Positions 33,469 to 41,201 of a stretch of DNA of 64,000 nt are shown piece after piece. The notes beneath the pieces were generated by a model. That model saw nothing but the letters and a program-made list of their open reading frames with translations, was not told the origin of the DNA and searched no databases. Position numbers and translations under genes: made by a program. The DNA comes from CADCTQ01 sp963844325. Lineage in GTDB: Bacteria > Bacteroidota > Bacteroidia > Cytophagales > 172606-1. The stretch spans positions 5,084,001 to 5,148,000 of the forward strand of contig CAWJNV010000002.1 in assembly GCA_963844325.1 (NCBI GenBank). The letters run 5' to 3'. Each line of letters begins with the position of its first letter. Positions within the stretch are counted from its first letter, which is position 1.

Positions 33469-35637
33469 ATGCCTGACATCAAAACACAAACCATTGTTTT
33501 CTCACATGACCAGCAGGCAGTAGCCGCTTTCCCTGCGGCGGGTGATACTGCGGAAGCCATTGTTTCGAAGCTTGCCATTCCTTCGTACAAGGCGGTCATC
33601 CTCGTGTTGGGAGGAGCAGATGCGCTGGACGAGGCGTTGAAGCCCCGCCTTACCCAGTTGTTTGGCCGCGGGGTTGCCAAAGCGGCGGCGGAAGCCAGTG
33701 CCGTGATCCTGGGGGGCGGTACGCAGGCAGGCATCATGGATTTGATGGGAGAAGGCGTGGCCGGACGGGGGCACAAATCACCCCTGATCGGTGTGGCTCC
33801 CCTTGGTAAAGTCACGTATCCCGTCGCTGATCCCCCGGCAAGCGATCCCCCGGCAAACCCTGCCGGTACGCCGCTCGACCCCAACCATTCGCACTTTGTG
33901 CTGGTAGATCGCAGCGAGACGGCTATGCTGTTCAGGCTGGCCGGCACCCTGATCAGGAATACGCCGGCGCGGAATGACGCCCCGGGCAAGCCGGCTCCTA
34001 CGGAGGCCGAAAAAGCAATTTCCAAAGTGCCCGGTCTGGCAATCCTGGCCGGGGGAGGTGATGCATCGCGGTCCGAAGTACTGCTGGCCGTCAGACAAAG
34101 AATTCCCGTCATCGTGATTGAAGGCAGTGGCGGGCTGGCCGATCGGATTGCGGCGGCCTGGCATGCGAAGGAGCCGCCTCCCGCCGACCCGGTGCTGGCG
34201 GAAATCCTGGCGGAAGGGGAGATTCACCTGCATCACTTAAGCCATTCGGTCAAGGGAATCGAAAGACTTATCATCCGGGAACTGGGCAACGACAACGTGC
34301 TGCTGCAAGCCTGGGAAACGTTTGCCGACTACGACCTCAATGCCAACCGCCAGCAAAGGCATTTTGACCGGTTACAGTTGTCCATTGTGGCATGGGGGGT
34401 CATTGGTACCGCCCTGGTGGTGATTCAGCAGGTTTTTGCCCCGCGGAAAGAACTAAATGCCCCAAAAAAGTCACCAGAGGTAGCTGAACCAACTAATTTA
34501 CCGGGGGTAGCTGAACTAAGTGATTCACTAGGGGCAGCCGAACAAAATGATTTGCTGGGGGCAGCAGAACTTTGGGCTAACGGGTTCGTCGGCTGGTGGG
34601 TCGTGCATCACCTGCTCATCATTACGCCCATCCTGCTGACGGTGCTGGTAGCCGCGGCCAACCGCTTCCGGCAGGGCAGCAAATGGCTGCTGCTGCGCGC
34701 AGGGGCTGAATCCATCAAGCGGGAGATCTTCCGTTACCGGACCCGGGCCATGTACTACAGCCAGAACGCCGAACAACAGCTGGCCCAACGCGTGGAAGCC
34801 ATTACGCAGCGGACCATGCGCACGGAGGTAAACGCATCGGCACTGGTGCCCTACAACAAAGACCAGGGCTTTCCGCCCCACATGTTCGCCGCCAAGGGGG
34901 GCGATGACGGCTTCAGCTCCCTGACCCCGGACCGCTACGTGGAAGTCCGCCTGGGCGACCAACTGAATTTCTTCCAGAAAAAGGCGGTACGGCTTGAAAA
35001 GCAGTTGAGCCGGCTCTACTGGTTCACCTTCATTTTAGGGGGGCTGGGCACCTACCTGGCGGCAGTCGGTTTCCAGGCGTGGATTGCGCTGACTACCGCC
35101 CTGGTGGCGGCCATCGGCACGTACCTGGGCTACCGGCAAACGGAGAATACCCTTACCAAGTACAATCAGGCCGCTACCGATCTGCTCAACGTAAGAAACT
35201 GGTGGAACGCTTTGTCGGCCGAGGAGCAGGCCCGGCAAATAAACATCGACTCTTTGGTGGAACATACCGAACAGGTGCTTCAGTCGGAGCTGGACGGTTG
35301 GATCCAACAGATGCAAAACGCGTTGGCCGAGCTGCGCAAAGGCCAGGGGTTCCCCGAGGAAATGGAAGAGAAGAAAGAGCCGGTGGAGGACCCCGTCCCG
35401 CCCGCGCAGCCGGGCAACAACGATACGGCCCGGCCGCCATCGACGCAGGGAGCACCGGCCACTACCGCCACCACCCTCCTGAATCCGTGGCCCGGGACGA
35501 ACCAGGACCCGACTACCGGCGATACCACCGGTCAATCCGGTACCGGTGGCAACGGGAATCAACCCGGTACCGGCGGCAACGGGACAGTACCCCCAGGTGA
35601 TGACACCGGAACCGATCCGGTTCCGCCCAAAGTGTAA
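33469..35637 (+). CDS. TRPM-like SLOG (LSDAT) sensor fused to SLATT/DUF4231 membrane module
   Basis: 722 residues. Residues 1 to about 290 match the LSDAT branch of the SLOG superfamily found in animal TRPM channels: KAVILVLGGADALDE, AVILGGGTQAGIMDLMGEGV, LDPNHSHFVLVDRSE and VPGLAILAGGGDASRSEVLL then IPVIVIEGSGGLADRI. Two hydrophobic segments (about 305-325, 370-398) bracket a 9-residue tandem repeat. Residues about 400-600 resemble SLATT/DUF4231, with a TM pair (YWFTFILGGLGTYLAAVGFQ; LTTALVAAIGTYLGY) and TLTKYNQAATDLLNVRNWW. The tail is Gly/Pro/Thr-rich. SLOG domains bind nucleotides or their derivatives; SLATT domains are predicted pore-forming effectors. First gene of the island, 20 bp before the next. 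Confidence 0.85.
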   Translation: MPDIKTQTIVFSHDQQAVAAFPAAGDTAEAIVSKLAIPSYKAVILVLGGADALDEALKPRLTQLFGRGVAKAAAEASAVILGGGTQAGIMDLMGEGVAGRGHKSPLIGVAPLGKVTYPVADPPASDPPANPAGTPLDPNHSHFVLVDRSETAMLFRLAGTLIRNTPARNDAPGKPAPTEAEKAISKVPGLAILAGGGDASRSEVLLAVRQRIPVIVIEGSGGLADRIAAAWHAKEPPPADPVLAEILAEGEIHLHHLSHSVKGIERLIIRELGNDNVLLQAWETFADYDLNANRQQRHFDRLQLSIVAWGVIGTALVVIQQVFAPRKELNAPKKSPEVAEPTNLPGVAELSDSLGAAEQNDLLGAAELWANGFVGWWVVHHLLIITPILLTVLVAAANRFRQGSKWLLLRAGAESIKREIFRYRTRAMYYSQNAEQQLAQRVEAITQRTMRTEVNASALVPYNKDQGFPPHMFAAKGGDDGFSSLTPDRYVEVRLGDQLNFFQKKAVRLEKQLSRLYWFTFILGGLGTYLAAVGFQAWIALTTALVAAIGTYLGYRQTENTLTKYNQAATDLLNVRNWWNALSAEEQARQINIDSLVEHTEQVLQSELDGWIQQMQNALAELRKGQGFPEEMEEKKEPVEDPVPPAQPGNNDTARPPSTQGAPATTATTLLNPWPGTNQDPTTGDTTGQSGTGGNGNQPGTGGNGTVPPGDDTGTDPVPPKV
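34480..34572 (+). repeat. 27-bp in-frame tandem repeat (VAExxxLxG) in the SLOG-SLATT linker
   Basis: Units begin at 34480, 34507 and 34534 with a partial fourth at 34561. They translate as VAEPTNLPG, VAELSDSLG, AAEQNDLLG and AAEL. The unit is a multiple of three, so copy number can change without frameshift. Confidence 0.8.
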
Positions 35638-35657
35638 GTGCAAAAACCCGGTTACTC

Positions 35658-37742
35658 ATGCAACCCCACGTATTCGTCGTAATGCCCTTTGGCACCAAAG
35701 AGGCCGCGCCGGCCACCCCTGCCCGGGGGGAAATTGCCGCCCGGGAAGCCATCCGGGTAGACTTTAACGAAGTGTACCATTTGCTCATCGCCCCGGCGCT
35801 CACGCGGGCGGCGTGTTTCCCGTTCCGGGCCGACCAGGAGCCGGGGGCCAACGACATCCGCGCCGACATGTTCTACGAACTGGTCACGGCCGACGTGGTG
35901 GTGGCCGACATTTCCATCCTCAACCCCAACGTGTTTTACGAGCTGGGCGTGCGGCACGGAATCCGGCCTAAGGGCGTACTGATGATCCACGGGGGCTGGA
36001 GCCAACGGCCTTTCGACATCGCCCCCGACCGGTCGTTCAACTACGACGGCAAACTCTTCGAAATACCGGCAGCCCAACGTGGCCCCGCGTGGAAACAAAA
36101 CCTCGAGGCGGAAGTAGCAAAATTAGCCCTCGCGCTCCGCAATGCCCTGGCCGTGGAGGAGCGCACCATCGGCAGCCCGGTCTACAACCACCTGCCGGGC
36201 CTCCAACCGGCCGACTGGAGCAACATCGCCACCGAGCGTACCCGCTACCTGGGGCGCCTGCTGGAGGACTTGCAGCAAAGGCTCCGGGTGGCCCGCGACG
36301 ACAACCGGCCGGGCGACATCCTGACGCTGGCCGAAGACGCTCCCACGCGCCAATACCGGGAGAAGCTGCTCGACGAAGTGGCCCGGTCGCTGGTGGGCAT
36401 GCACCAGTTCAAAGCCGCCCGGCTGGTGCTCGAACAACTGCTGGCCGCCCGGCCCGATCACAAGGGAGCGCTTACCCAACTGGGCCTGGTGCTGGGCCGC
36501 CTGCAAGAACGTTCCAAGGCAAAGACGCACATGGAAACGGTGCGCAGCAAATTCGGCGGCGACCCGGAAGCGCAGGGTATTCTGGGCCGGGTCTACAAAG
36601 ACCTGTGGCGGGCCGACTGGAACCGCCCCGGCAAGCGCCTGGCCGAACGCCAGCGGCGGGCCGTCGTTGGTTCGGATTACGCCGTGGAGGCCATCCGCAG
36701 CTACAACGCGGCCTACCGCCGGCACCTGGACTCCTACTACACGGGCATCAACGTAATTACCCTGGTAAAACTGCTCGAACACCTGCGGACCACCACCGGC
36801 CAAAAGCCCCCGGATGCGGGCGTGGCGGACCTGCCGGACCTGGTGACGGTCGTCGGTATGGCGGCCCGGGCCGAACTGGACCGGTCCCGGGAAACCAACC
36901 GGCCCGAAAAGGAGCGGCGTGAAATGGCCACCTGGTCGCTGGCTACGCTGGGCGAACTCGAACTGGTGGCGGGCACGCCGGCCAACGCCGTGGCGTACTA
37001 CGAGCAGGCCGTCCACACCCTCGACGTGACGTATTTCCAGATCGACTCCATGCTGAGCCAGGTGGAGTTGCTCGATTGCCTGGACTTCGAACCGGCGGCG
37101 GTAGGGGCCGTAAAAACGCTGCTCCAACAAAGACTCGACGAGTTGCAGCCCCGGAGCCTGTTTGAGCGGGTGGTGCTGTGCAGCGGCCACCTGATCGACG
37201 CCCCCGACCGCGAGAAGCCCCGGTTTCCCCGCGAGAAAGAAGGCGTGGTGCGGGAGCGGATCGAGGCAGCATTAAACGAGTGGAACGTGGGGGCCGGCGA
37301 CCTGGCCATCTGCGGGGCCGCCCGGGGCGCCGACATCCTCTTCGCCGAAAGCTGCCTGGCGCGGGGCGCCGAAGTCTGGCTGTTCGTGGCCTTGGAGGAG
37401 GGAGCGTTCCTGGAGGCGTCGGTGCGCCTGCCGGGCAGCAACTGGGAAAGACGCTTCTACCAGCTCAAGAAAGCGGCCGGGGTAAAGGTTTACTGGCAGC
37501 CCGAACGGCTGGGACCGCCGCCCCAGGATACTTCGCCCTTTGCCCGCACCAACCTGTGGATGATCAATACCGCGTTGGTGGAAGCCAAAAGCCCCGACAA
37601 CCTCTACGCCATCCTGGTGTGGGACGAATTGCCGGCGGGCGACGGGCCGGGAGGCACCGCCGATTTTGCCAGCCGGATCGACGGGCTGGGCGGACACTTG
37701 TCCATCATCAACCCCACCACCCTCAATCCCCCGCAACAATGA
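35658..37742 (+). CDS. Deoxyribosyltransferase/TIR-like + TPR (TRAFs-binding-like) + C-terminal SLOG protein
   Basis: 694 residues. Residues 1-160 (MQPHVFVVMPFG, NDIRADMFYELVTADVVVAD, ISILNPNVFYELGVRHGIRP) match nucleoside 2-deoxyribosyltransferase-like/TIR-related domains (DRHyd type), where NPNVxYELGxxH is conserved. Residues about 200-490 are helical repeats (FKAARLVLEQLLAARPDHKG, LGLVLGRLQERSKAKTHMET; later GELELVAGTPANAVAYYEQA) resembling the TPR/TRAFs-binding region (DUF4071/TPR-S) shared with animal ASK kinases. Residues about 495-660 look like a Rossmann-type SLOG domain (RVVLCSGHLID, DLAICGAARGADILFAESCL, GAEVWLFVALEEGAF). It probably senses or processes a nucleotide. The 20-bp gap to the upstream gene suggests one transcript. 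Domain boundaries are by eye. Confidence 0.75.
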   Translation: MQPHVFVVMPFGTKEAAPATPARGEIAAREAIRVDFNEVYHLLIAPALTRAACFPFRADQEPGANDIRADMFYELVTADVVVADISILNPNVFYELGVRHGIRPKGVLMIHGGWSQRPFDIAPDRSFNYDGKLFEIPAAQRGPAWKQNLEAEVAKLALALRNALAVEERTIGSPVYNHLPGLQPADWSNIATERTRYLGRLLEDLQQRLRVARDDNRPGDILTLAEDAPTRQYREKLLDEVARSLVGMHQFKAARLVLEQLLAARPDHKGALTQLGLVLGRLQERSKAKTHMETVRSKFGGDPEAQGILGRVYKDLWRADWNRPGKRLAERQRRAVVGSDYAVEAIRSYNAAYRRHLDSYYTGINVITLVKLLEHLRTTTGQKPPDAGVADLPDLVTVVGMAARAELDRSRETNRPEKERREMATWSLATLGELELVAGTPANAVAYYEQAVHTLDVTYFQIDSMLSQVELLDCLDFEPAAVGAVKTLLQQRLDELQPRSLFERVVLCSGHLIDAPDREKPRFPREKEGVVRERIEAALNEWNVGAGDLAICGAARGADILFAESCLARGAEVWLFVALEEGAFLEASVRLPGSNWERRFYQLKKAAGVKVYWQPERLGPPPQDTSPFARTNLWMINTALVEAKSPDNLYAILVWDELPAGDGPGGTADFASRIDGLGGHLSIINPTTLNPPQQ

Positions 37743-37807
37743 GTGTTAGGGATAAGCTGGAAAAGGAAGGGCCCGGCCTGCGGACTTGTGCTTGCCGTTT
37801 TTAATTT

Positions 37808-38133
37808 AGGACTTACGCAATGGTCCGGCGCGTACCGGCAGGCTTCCAGGAGAGAACCTGCCCGGGTGCAGCGGTTTGGCGCAACATATGCCATATCTCC
37901 AAGATATGGCATATGTTGCGCCAGCCGGTTCTTCAACTTAACGCGTATACTAGGGTACATGGCCTCACCCCCGGCCCCTCTCCCAAGGAGAGGGGAGAAG
38001 AACCTGTTTTATAACAACCTGTTTGACAAACTTTTATCTCTCCCCTCTCCTTGGGAGAGGGGCCGGGGGTGAGGCCACGTACCCTAGTATACGCGTTAAG
38101 TGTATCACCCGCTACGGCTGATGCGTAAGTCCT
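37808..38133. mobile_element. MITE-like nested palindromic element, 326 bp
   Basis: The ends are a perfect 12-bp inverted repeat (aggacttacgca at 37808, tgcgtaagtcct at 38122). Inside are a perfect 22-bp stem with 3-nt loop (37877-37923, centre ccatatct-cca-agatatgg) and a 63-bp inverted repeat with one mismatch (37936-37998 and 38039-38101) carrying the widespread ggcctcacccccggcccctc motif. It holds no convincing coding frame. A clear target-site duplication was not seen. It separates genes 2 and 3 of the island. Confidence 0.7.
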
Positions 38134-38202
38134 GTAATTATCTTCCACGCAGCAGCCACCATTTATTAGAAGCCACGTACTACTCCTTTTTGGAGGTTAA
38201 TT

Positions 38203-40692
38203 ATGCCAGAAAGTCGATTAATAGCTAATCAGAAATCAGTTGAGGACACCCGGCCGCCCGAGGAAATTGCGGAAGAACGGATCGATGAGTGGAGGGGTTA
38301 TCAGTTGAAGTATCAACAAAAATTGTTGAAGTTTAGTGGCTATTCGGGACATAGCATTTTGAACCTATCAGGCCTTGGTCTTAAGAAGATCCCAGAGAGC
38401 ATTCGTACGTTACAAGGTTTAGAACTGTTTGAAGTATCAGGAAATGCGATTGAGGAACTCCCAACATGGATTAGCGAACTTAAAAGTCTTGCGTTTGTTA
38501 ATCTTTCATTCAACCAACTACGCCAACTGCCACCCCAGTTAGGGAGTCTGCCTCAACTCCAGATTCTTCATTTGCCGTATAATGACCTGCAATCGCTTCC
38601 AGAGAGCTTACTGGCACTACCTCTCAACGATCTAAACTTGGCTGGCAATCCAGGGCTGGGTTTGCCCGAAAGCATATTAAAAAGACCGGCCAAAGAGATT
38701 CTTCGCTACTATTTTGAATCACGGGCGGAAGAGGGTCGCCCCCTCCTTGAACTGAAACTGCTCGTCGTGGGCCGCGGGAAGGCCGGCAAGACTACCTTAA
38801 TCAAGCAACTCGCCGGGGAGCAGCCGGATGCGCAGGAATCAGAAACGCACTCCATCGCCATCCGGGAACTGATGCTCGACTGCCAGGATGGACAGGTCCG
38901 CACCCGGGCCTGGGATTTCGGCGGCCAGGAAATTCTCCATTCCACCCACCAGTTCTTTCTCACCGAGCGCAGTCTCTACCTGCTGGTGCTCGAACCGCGC
39001 ACCGGGACGGCCCAGCGGGACGCCGAGTACTGGCTGAAGCTGATCGAAACGCAGGGGAACGGGTCGCCGGTGATCGTGGCCCTCAACTGGAGCCACAAAC
39101 GCCCCTGGCAGGTGGACAAAGTAAAGCTCAAGCGCAAGTTTCCCTTCATCGTGGATTTCGTGCACACCGACGCCCTGCACGGCGAGGGCATTGCGGAACT
39201 GCGCCAAACCATCCAGAAAACAATCAAAGAGCGGATGCCCGACGTGTGGCTCCCCTTCCCCATCCGCTGGCGGGAAATAAAGAATGAGGTCGCAGGCATG
39301 ACCGGTAACTTTCTCACCTACGACCAGTTTACGGCCCTCTGCGCCGGGTACGGCGAGGACCGGCCCGACGCCCAGGCCGACCTGGCCGGCATCCTCCACG
39401 CGCTGGGCCTGGCCCTCTACTTCGGCAAGGACCCGCGCCTGCACGACACCCGCGTGCTCAACCCCAGTTGGGTCACGGGCGGGGTGTACGCGGTGGTCCG
39501 CGCCCCCTCGGTGGCTCAAAAAGCCGGGCAACTTGCCGCATCCGACATGCCGCGCGTGCTGCGGGAGGCCGAGGCGCAGAAAGTCATTAAAGCCAAGGAT
39601 TACCCGCGCAAAACGCACGGCTTCATCCTCGAACTCATGCGGGCCTTCCAGCTTTGCTACGCCAGCGAGGAGGAGAAAGGCAAGCCCAAGCGGTACCTGG
39701 TGCCCGAACTGCTGCCCGAGTTCGAGCCGGAGATGGCCGAAGCCTGGGAAGCGGCGCCCGTGCGGCTGCGCTACCGCTACGAGGTGCTGCCCCCGGGCCT
39801 GTTGCCGCGCTTCATCGTGCGTACCTACGCCCTGAGCGAAGGTGCCCCCCACTGGCGGCACGGCGTGGTGCTGCGGCACGCGGGGGCGCAGGCCCTCATC
39901 CGCGCGGAAACCGACCGGGCCGAACTGCACGTGTTCGTGCTGGGCGACGACGACGAAACGCGCCGGGTGCTGGTGACGATGGTGCGCCGCGAACTCGAAA
40001 TGCTGCACGCCGAAATGCGGATGCAGCCCGTGGAAGAACTCGAACTGACCGGCGAGGGCCAGCAGTGGATCGGCGTAAAAGCCCTGCGCGAAGTGGAAGA
40101 GCCCGGCCGGCCGGCCCAGAAGCTGCCCGTCCAGCCCGAAGGCACGGCGGAAGTAGACGTGTCACGCGAACTCGACAAGCTGCTGCCGGCCGGATCCCGC
40201 GCCATTGACCGTGACCCGGCCTCCGCCCCGGCCCCGGTGTGGCTGTTTGTGAGCTACGCCCACGAGGACGAACGCCAGATCAAGCGCCTGGAGGCCATCC
40301 TGGACGTGCTCCAGCAGCACCACGGGCTGGCCGTCTGGCGCGACAAGCTGTTGATTGCTGGCCAGGAGTGGGACGAGGAAATCCGTCGGCGGCTCGAACA
40401 CATGGACATTTTCCTGTTTCTGGCCAGCCAGACCTCACTGGCGCGGCCCTACATCCGCGACCCCGAACTGCGCCGCGCCCGGGAACGCTACGAAAAGGGC
40501 GAAGTAGCGGTTGTGACGGTCAAGCTGGAGGCGTGCGCCTCCGACGAAGACCCGTTCCTGGGCAAATTGCAACGCCTGGCTCCCCGGTTCCGGAGCATTG
40601 CGGAAGCGCCGTTGAGGTCAACCGCCTGGGAACAGGTGCGGAAAGATTTGCTGCCCGTCATTCAGCAGGCCCGGGAGAAAAAGAAAAAGTAA
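38203..40692 (+). CDS. LRR-Roc-COR-TIR protein (bacterial Roco with TIR effector)
   Basis: 829 residues. Residues 45-165 hold about five leucine-rich repeats (LELFEVSGNAIEELPTWISE, FVNLSFNQLRQLPPQLGSLP). The Roc GTPase (about 185-345) has P-loop GRGKAGKTTL and DFGGQE; the usual NKxD is replaced by LNWSHK. A COR region follows to about 560. A C-terminal TIR domain (from about 678) has LFVSYAHEDE, WRDKLLIAGQEW and a candidate catalytic Glu in RDPELRRA. Roco proteins are GTP-regulated dimeric switches; many bacterial TIRs hydrolyse or cyclise NAD+. A strong GGAGG ribosome site at 38192 sets the start. The first 500 bp are markedly AT-richer than the rest. Probably a sensor-switch-NADase of a defence system. 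Confidence 0.88.
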   Translation: MPESRLIANQKSVEDTRPPEEIAEERIDEWRGYQLKYQQKLLKFSGYSGHSILNLSGLGLKKIPESIRTLQGLELFEVSGNAIEELPTWISELKSLAFVNLSFNQLRQLPPQLGSLPQLQILHLPYNDLQSLPESLLALPLNDLNLAGNPGLGLPESILKRPAKEILRYYFESRAEEGRPLLELKLLVVGRGKAGKTTLIKQLAGEQPDAQESETHSIAIRELMLDCQDGQVRTRAWDFGGQEILHSTHQFFLTERSLYLLVLEPRTGTAQRDAEYWLKLIETQGNGSPVIVALNWSHKRPWQVDKVKLKRKFPFIVDFVHTDALHGEGIAELRQTIQKTIKERMPDVWLPFPIRWREIKNEVAGMTGNFLTYDQFTALCAGYGEDRPDAQADLAGILHALGLALYFGKDPRLHDTRVLNPSWVTGGVYAVVRAPSVAQKAGQLAASDMPRVLREAEAQKVIKAKDYPRKTHGFILELMRAFQLCYASEEEKGKPKRYLVPELLPEFEPEMAEAWEAAPVRLRYRYEVLPPGLLPRFIVRTYALSEGAPHWRHGVVLRHAGAQALIRAETDRAELHVFVLGDDDETRRVLVTMVRRELEMLHAEMRMQPVEELELTGEGQQWIGVKALREVEEPGRPAQKLPVQPEGTAEVDVSRELDKLLPAGSRAIDRDPASAPAPVWLFVSYAHEDERQIKRLEAILDVLQQHHGLAVWRDKLLIAGQEWDEEIRRRLEHMDIFLFLASQTSLARPYIRDPELRRARERYEKGEVAVVTVKLEACASDEDPFLGKLQRLAPRFRSIAEAPLRSTAWEQVRKDLLPVIQQAREKKKK

Positions 40693-40776
40693 ATGTTCAC
40701 CTCTGGTATACCGGGTTTCCAGTGCCTGTTCACCTTTGGTACCCCCCAAAGATTCGGATTCCCCGGGCACAGCCGC

Positions 40777-40784
40777 TACGTTTG
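40777..40784 (+). promoter_or_regulatory. Putative -7 box TACGTTTG before the RyR gene
   Basis: An exact TAnnTTTG box 24 bp upstream of the RyR start codon. The -33 region is weak (ttcgg about 20 bp upstream). It suggests the RyR gene can be transcribed on its own. Two near-direct repeats of gttcacct-ytggta lie at 40694 and 40728. Confidence 0.45.
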
Positions 40785-40808
40785 CACCACCCATAAACCA
40801 GAGAAAAA

Positions 40809-41012
40809 ATGCAACTGCCAGACATCGAATTAGTATCGGCCAAAGTACACGAAGCGTGGATCGCCTCCAAGCTCAGGCAAAACGTTACTTCCCGCAAGGC
40901 CGAAGACGGGGAAGAATTAATGGTTCCCTACGACCAGCTTTCCGAAAAAGCCAAGGAGTTGGACCGGGGCACCGTAAAGGCCGTTTATGCAGCAATCAGA
41001 GCGGCAGTATAG
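40809..41012 (+). CDS. Stand-alone RyR domain protein, 67 aa
   Basis: The whole protein is one RyR-domain-like unit: VHEAWIASKLRQN at the N-terminus, a charged loop, EELMVPYDQLSEKAKELDR in the middle (the vPYdqL...K..dr core) and a final helix TVKAVYAAIRAAV. RyR domains occur four times in ryanodine receptors and as small proteins in bacteria and phages, where they have been linked to nucleotide-signal and conflict systems. It lies 116 bp after the Roco-TIR gene, same strand, and probably completes the island. The bound ligand is unknown. Confidence 0.85.
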   Translation: MQLPDIELVSAKVHEAWIASKLRQNVTSRKAEDGEELMVPYDQLSEKAKELDRGTVKAVYAAIRAAV

Positions 41013-41085
41013 GGTTCATCCCCTCCCGCTACGGCCCGGGCTTTGCCGGCAACCGGTACAAGTGGAATGCAGGAAAGCGCCCATG

Positions 41086-41134
41086 AAAAAACAACCCACT
41101 TCGCAAGGGATAAACTCCTTACTGAGTGGGTTGT
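41086..41134 (-). terminator. Rho-independent terminator of the polysaccharide-utilisation operon (minus strand)
   Basis: Stem acaacccact/agtgggttgt with a structured loop, followed on the minus strand by six T (41091-41086). It lies about 70 bp beyond the stop of the last glycoside hydrolase gene. Confidence 0.7.
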
Positions 41135-41201
41135 TGCCTGAAGATTTACCCGTTCGAATGAGTTGCCGGCCGGATGGACAAACACCAGCCGGCACCGGTC
41201 A

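Noticed and set aside
33120..33476. A 118-codon frame overlapping the start of the SLOG-SLATT gene by 8 bp
   Set aside because: Overlap looks like coupling, but the sequence is rich in Phe, Pro and His with no recognisable fold and no good ribosome site.
37938..38101. A large terminator for the DRHyd/TPR/SLOG gene
   Set aside because: The 63-bp arms and enclosing 12-bp inverted ends fit a mobile repeat better; there is no T-tract after the stem, although it may still impede transcription.
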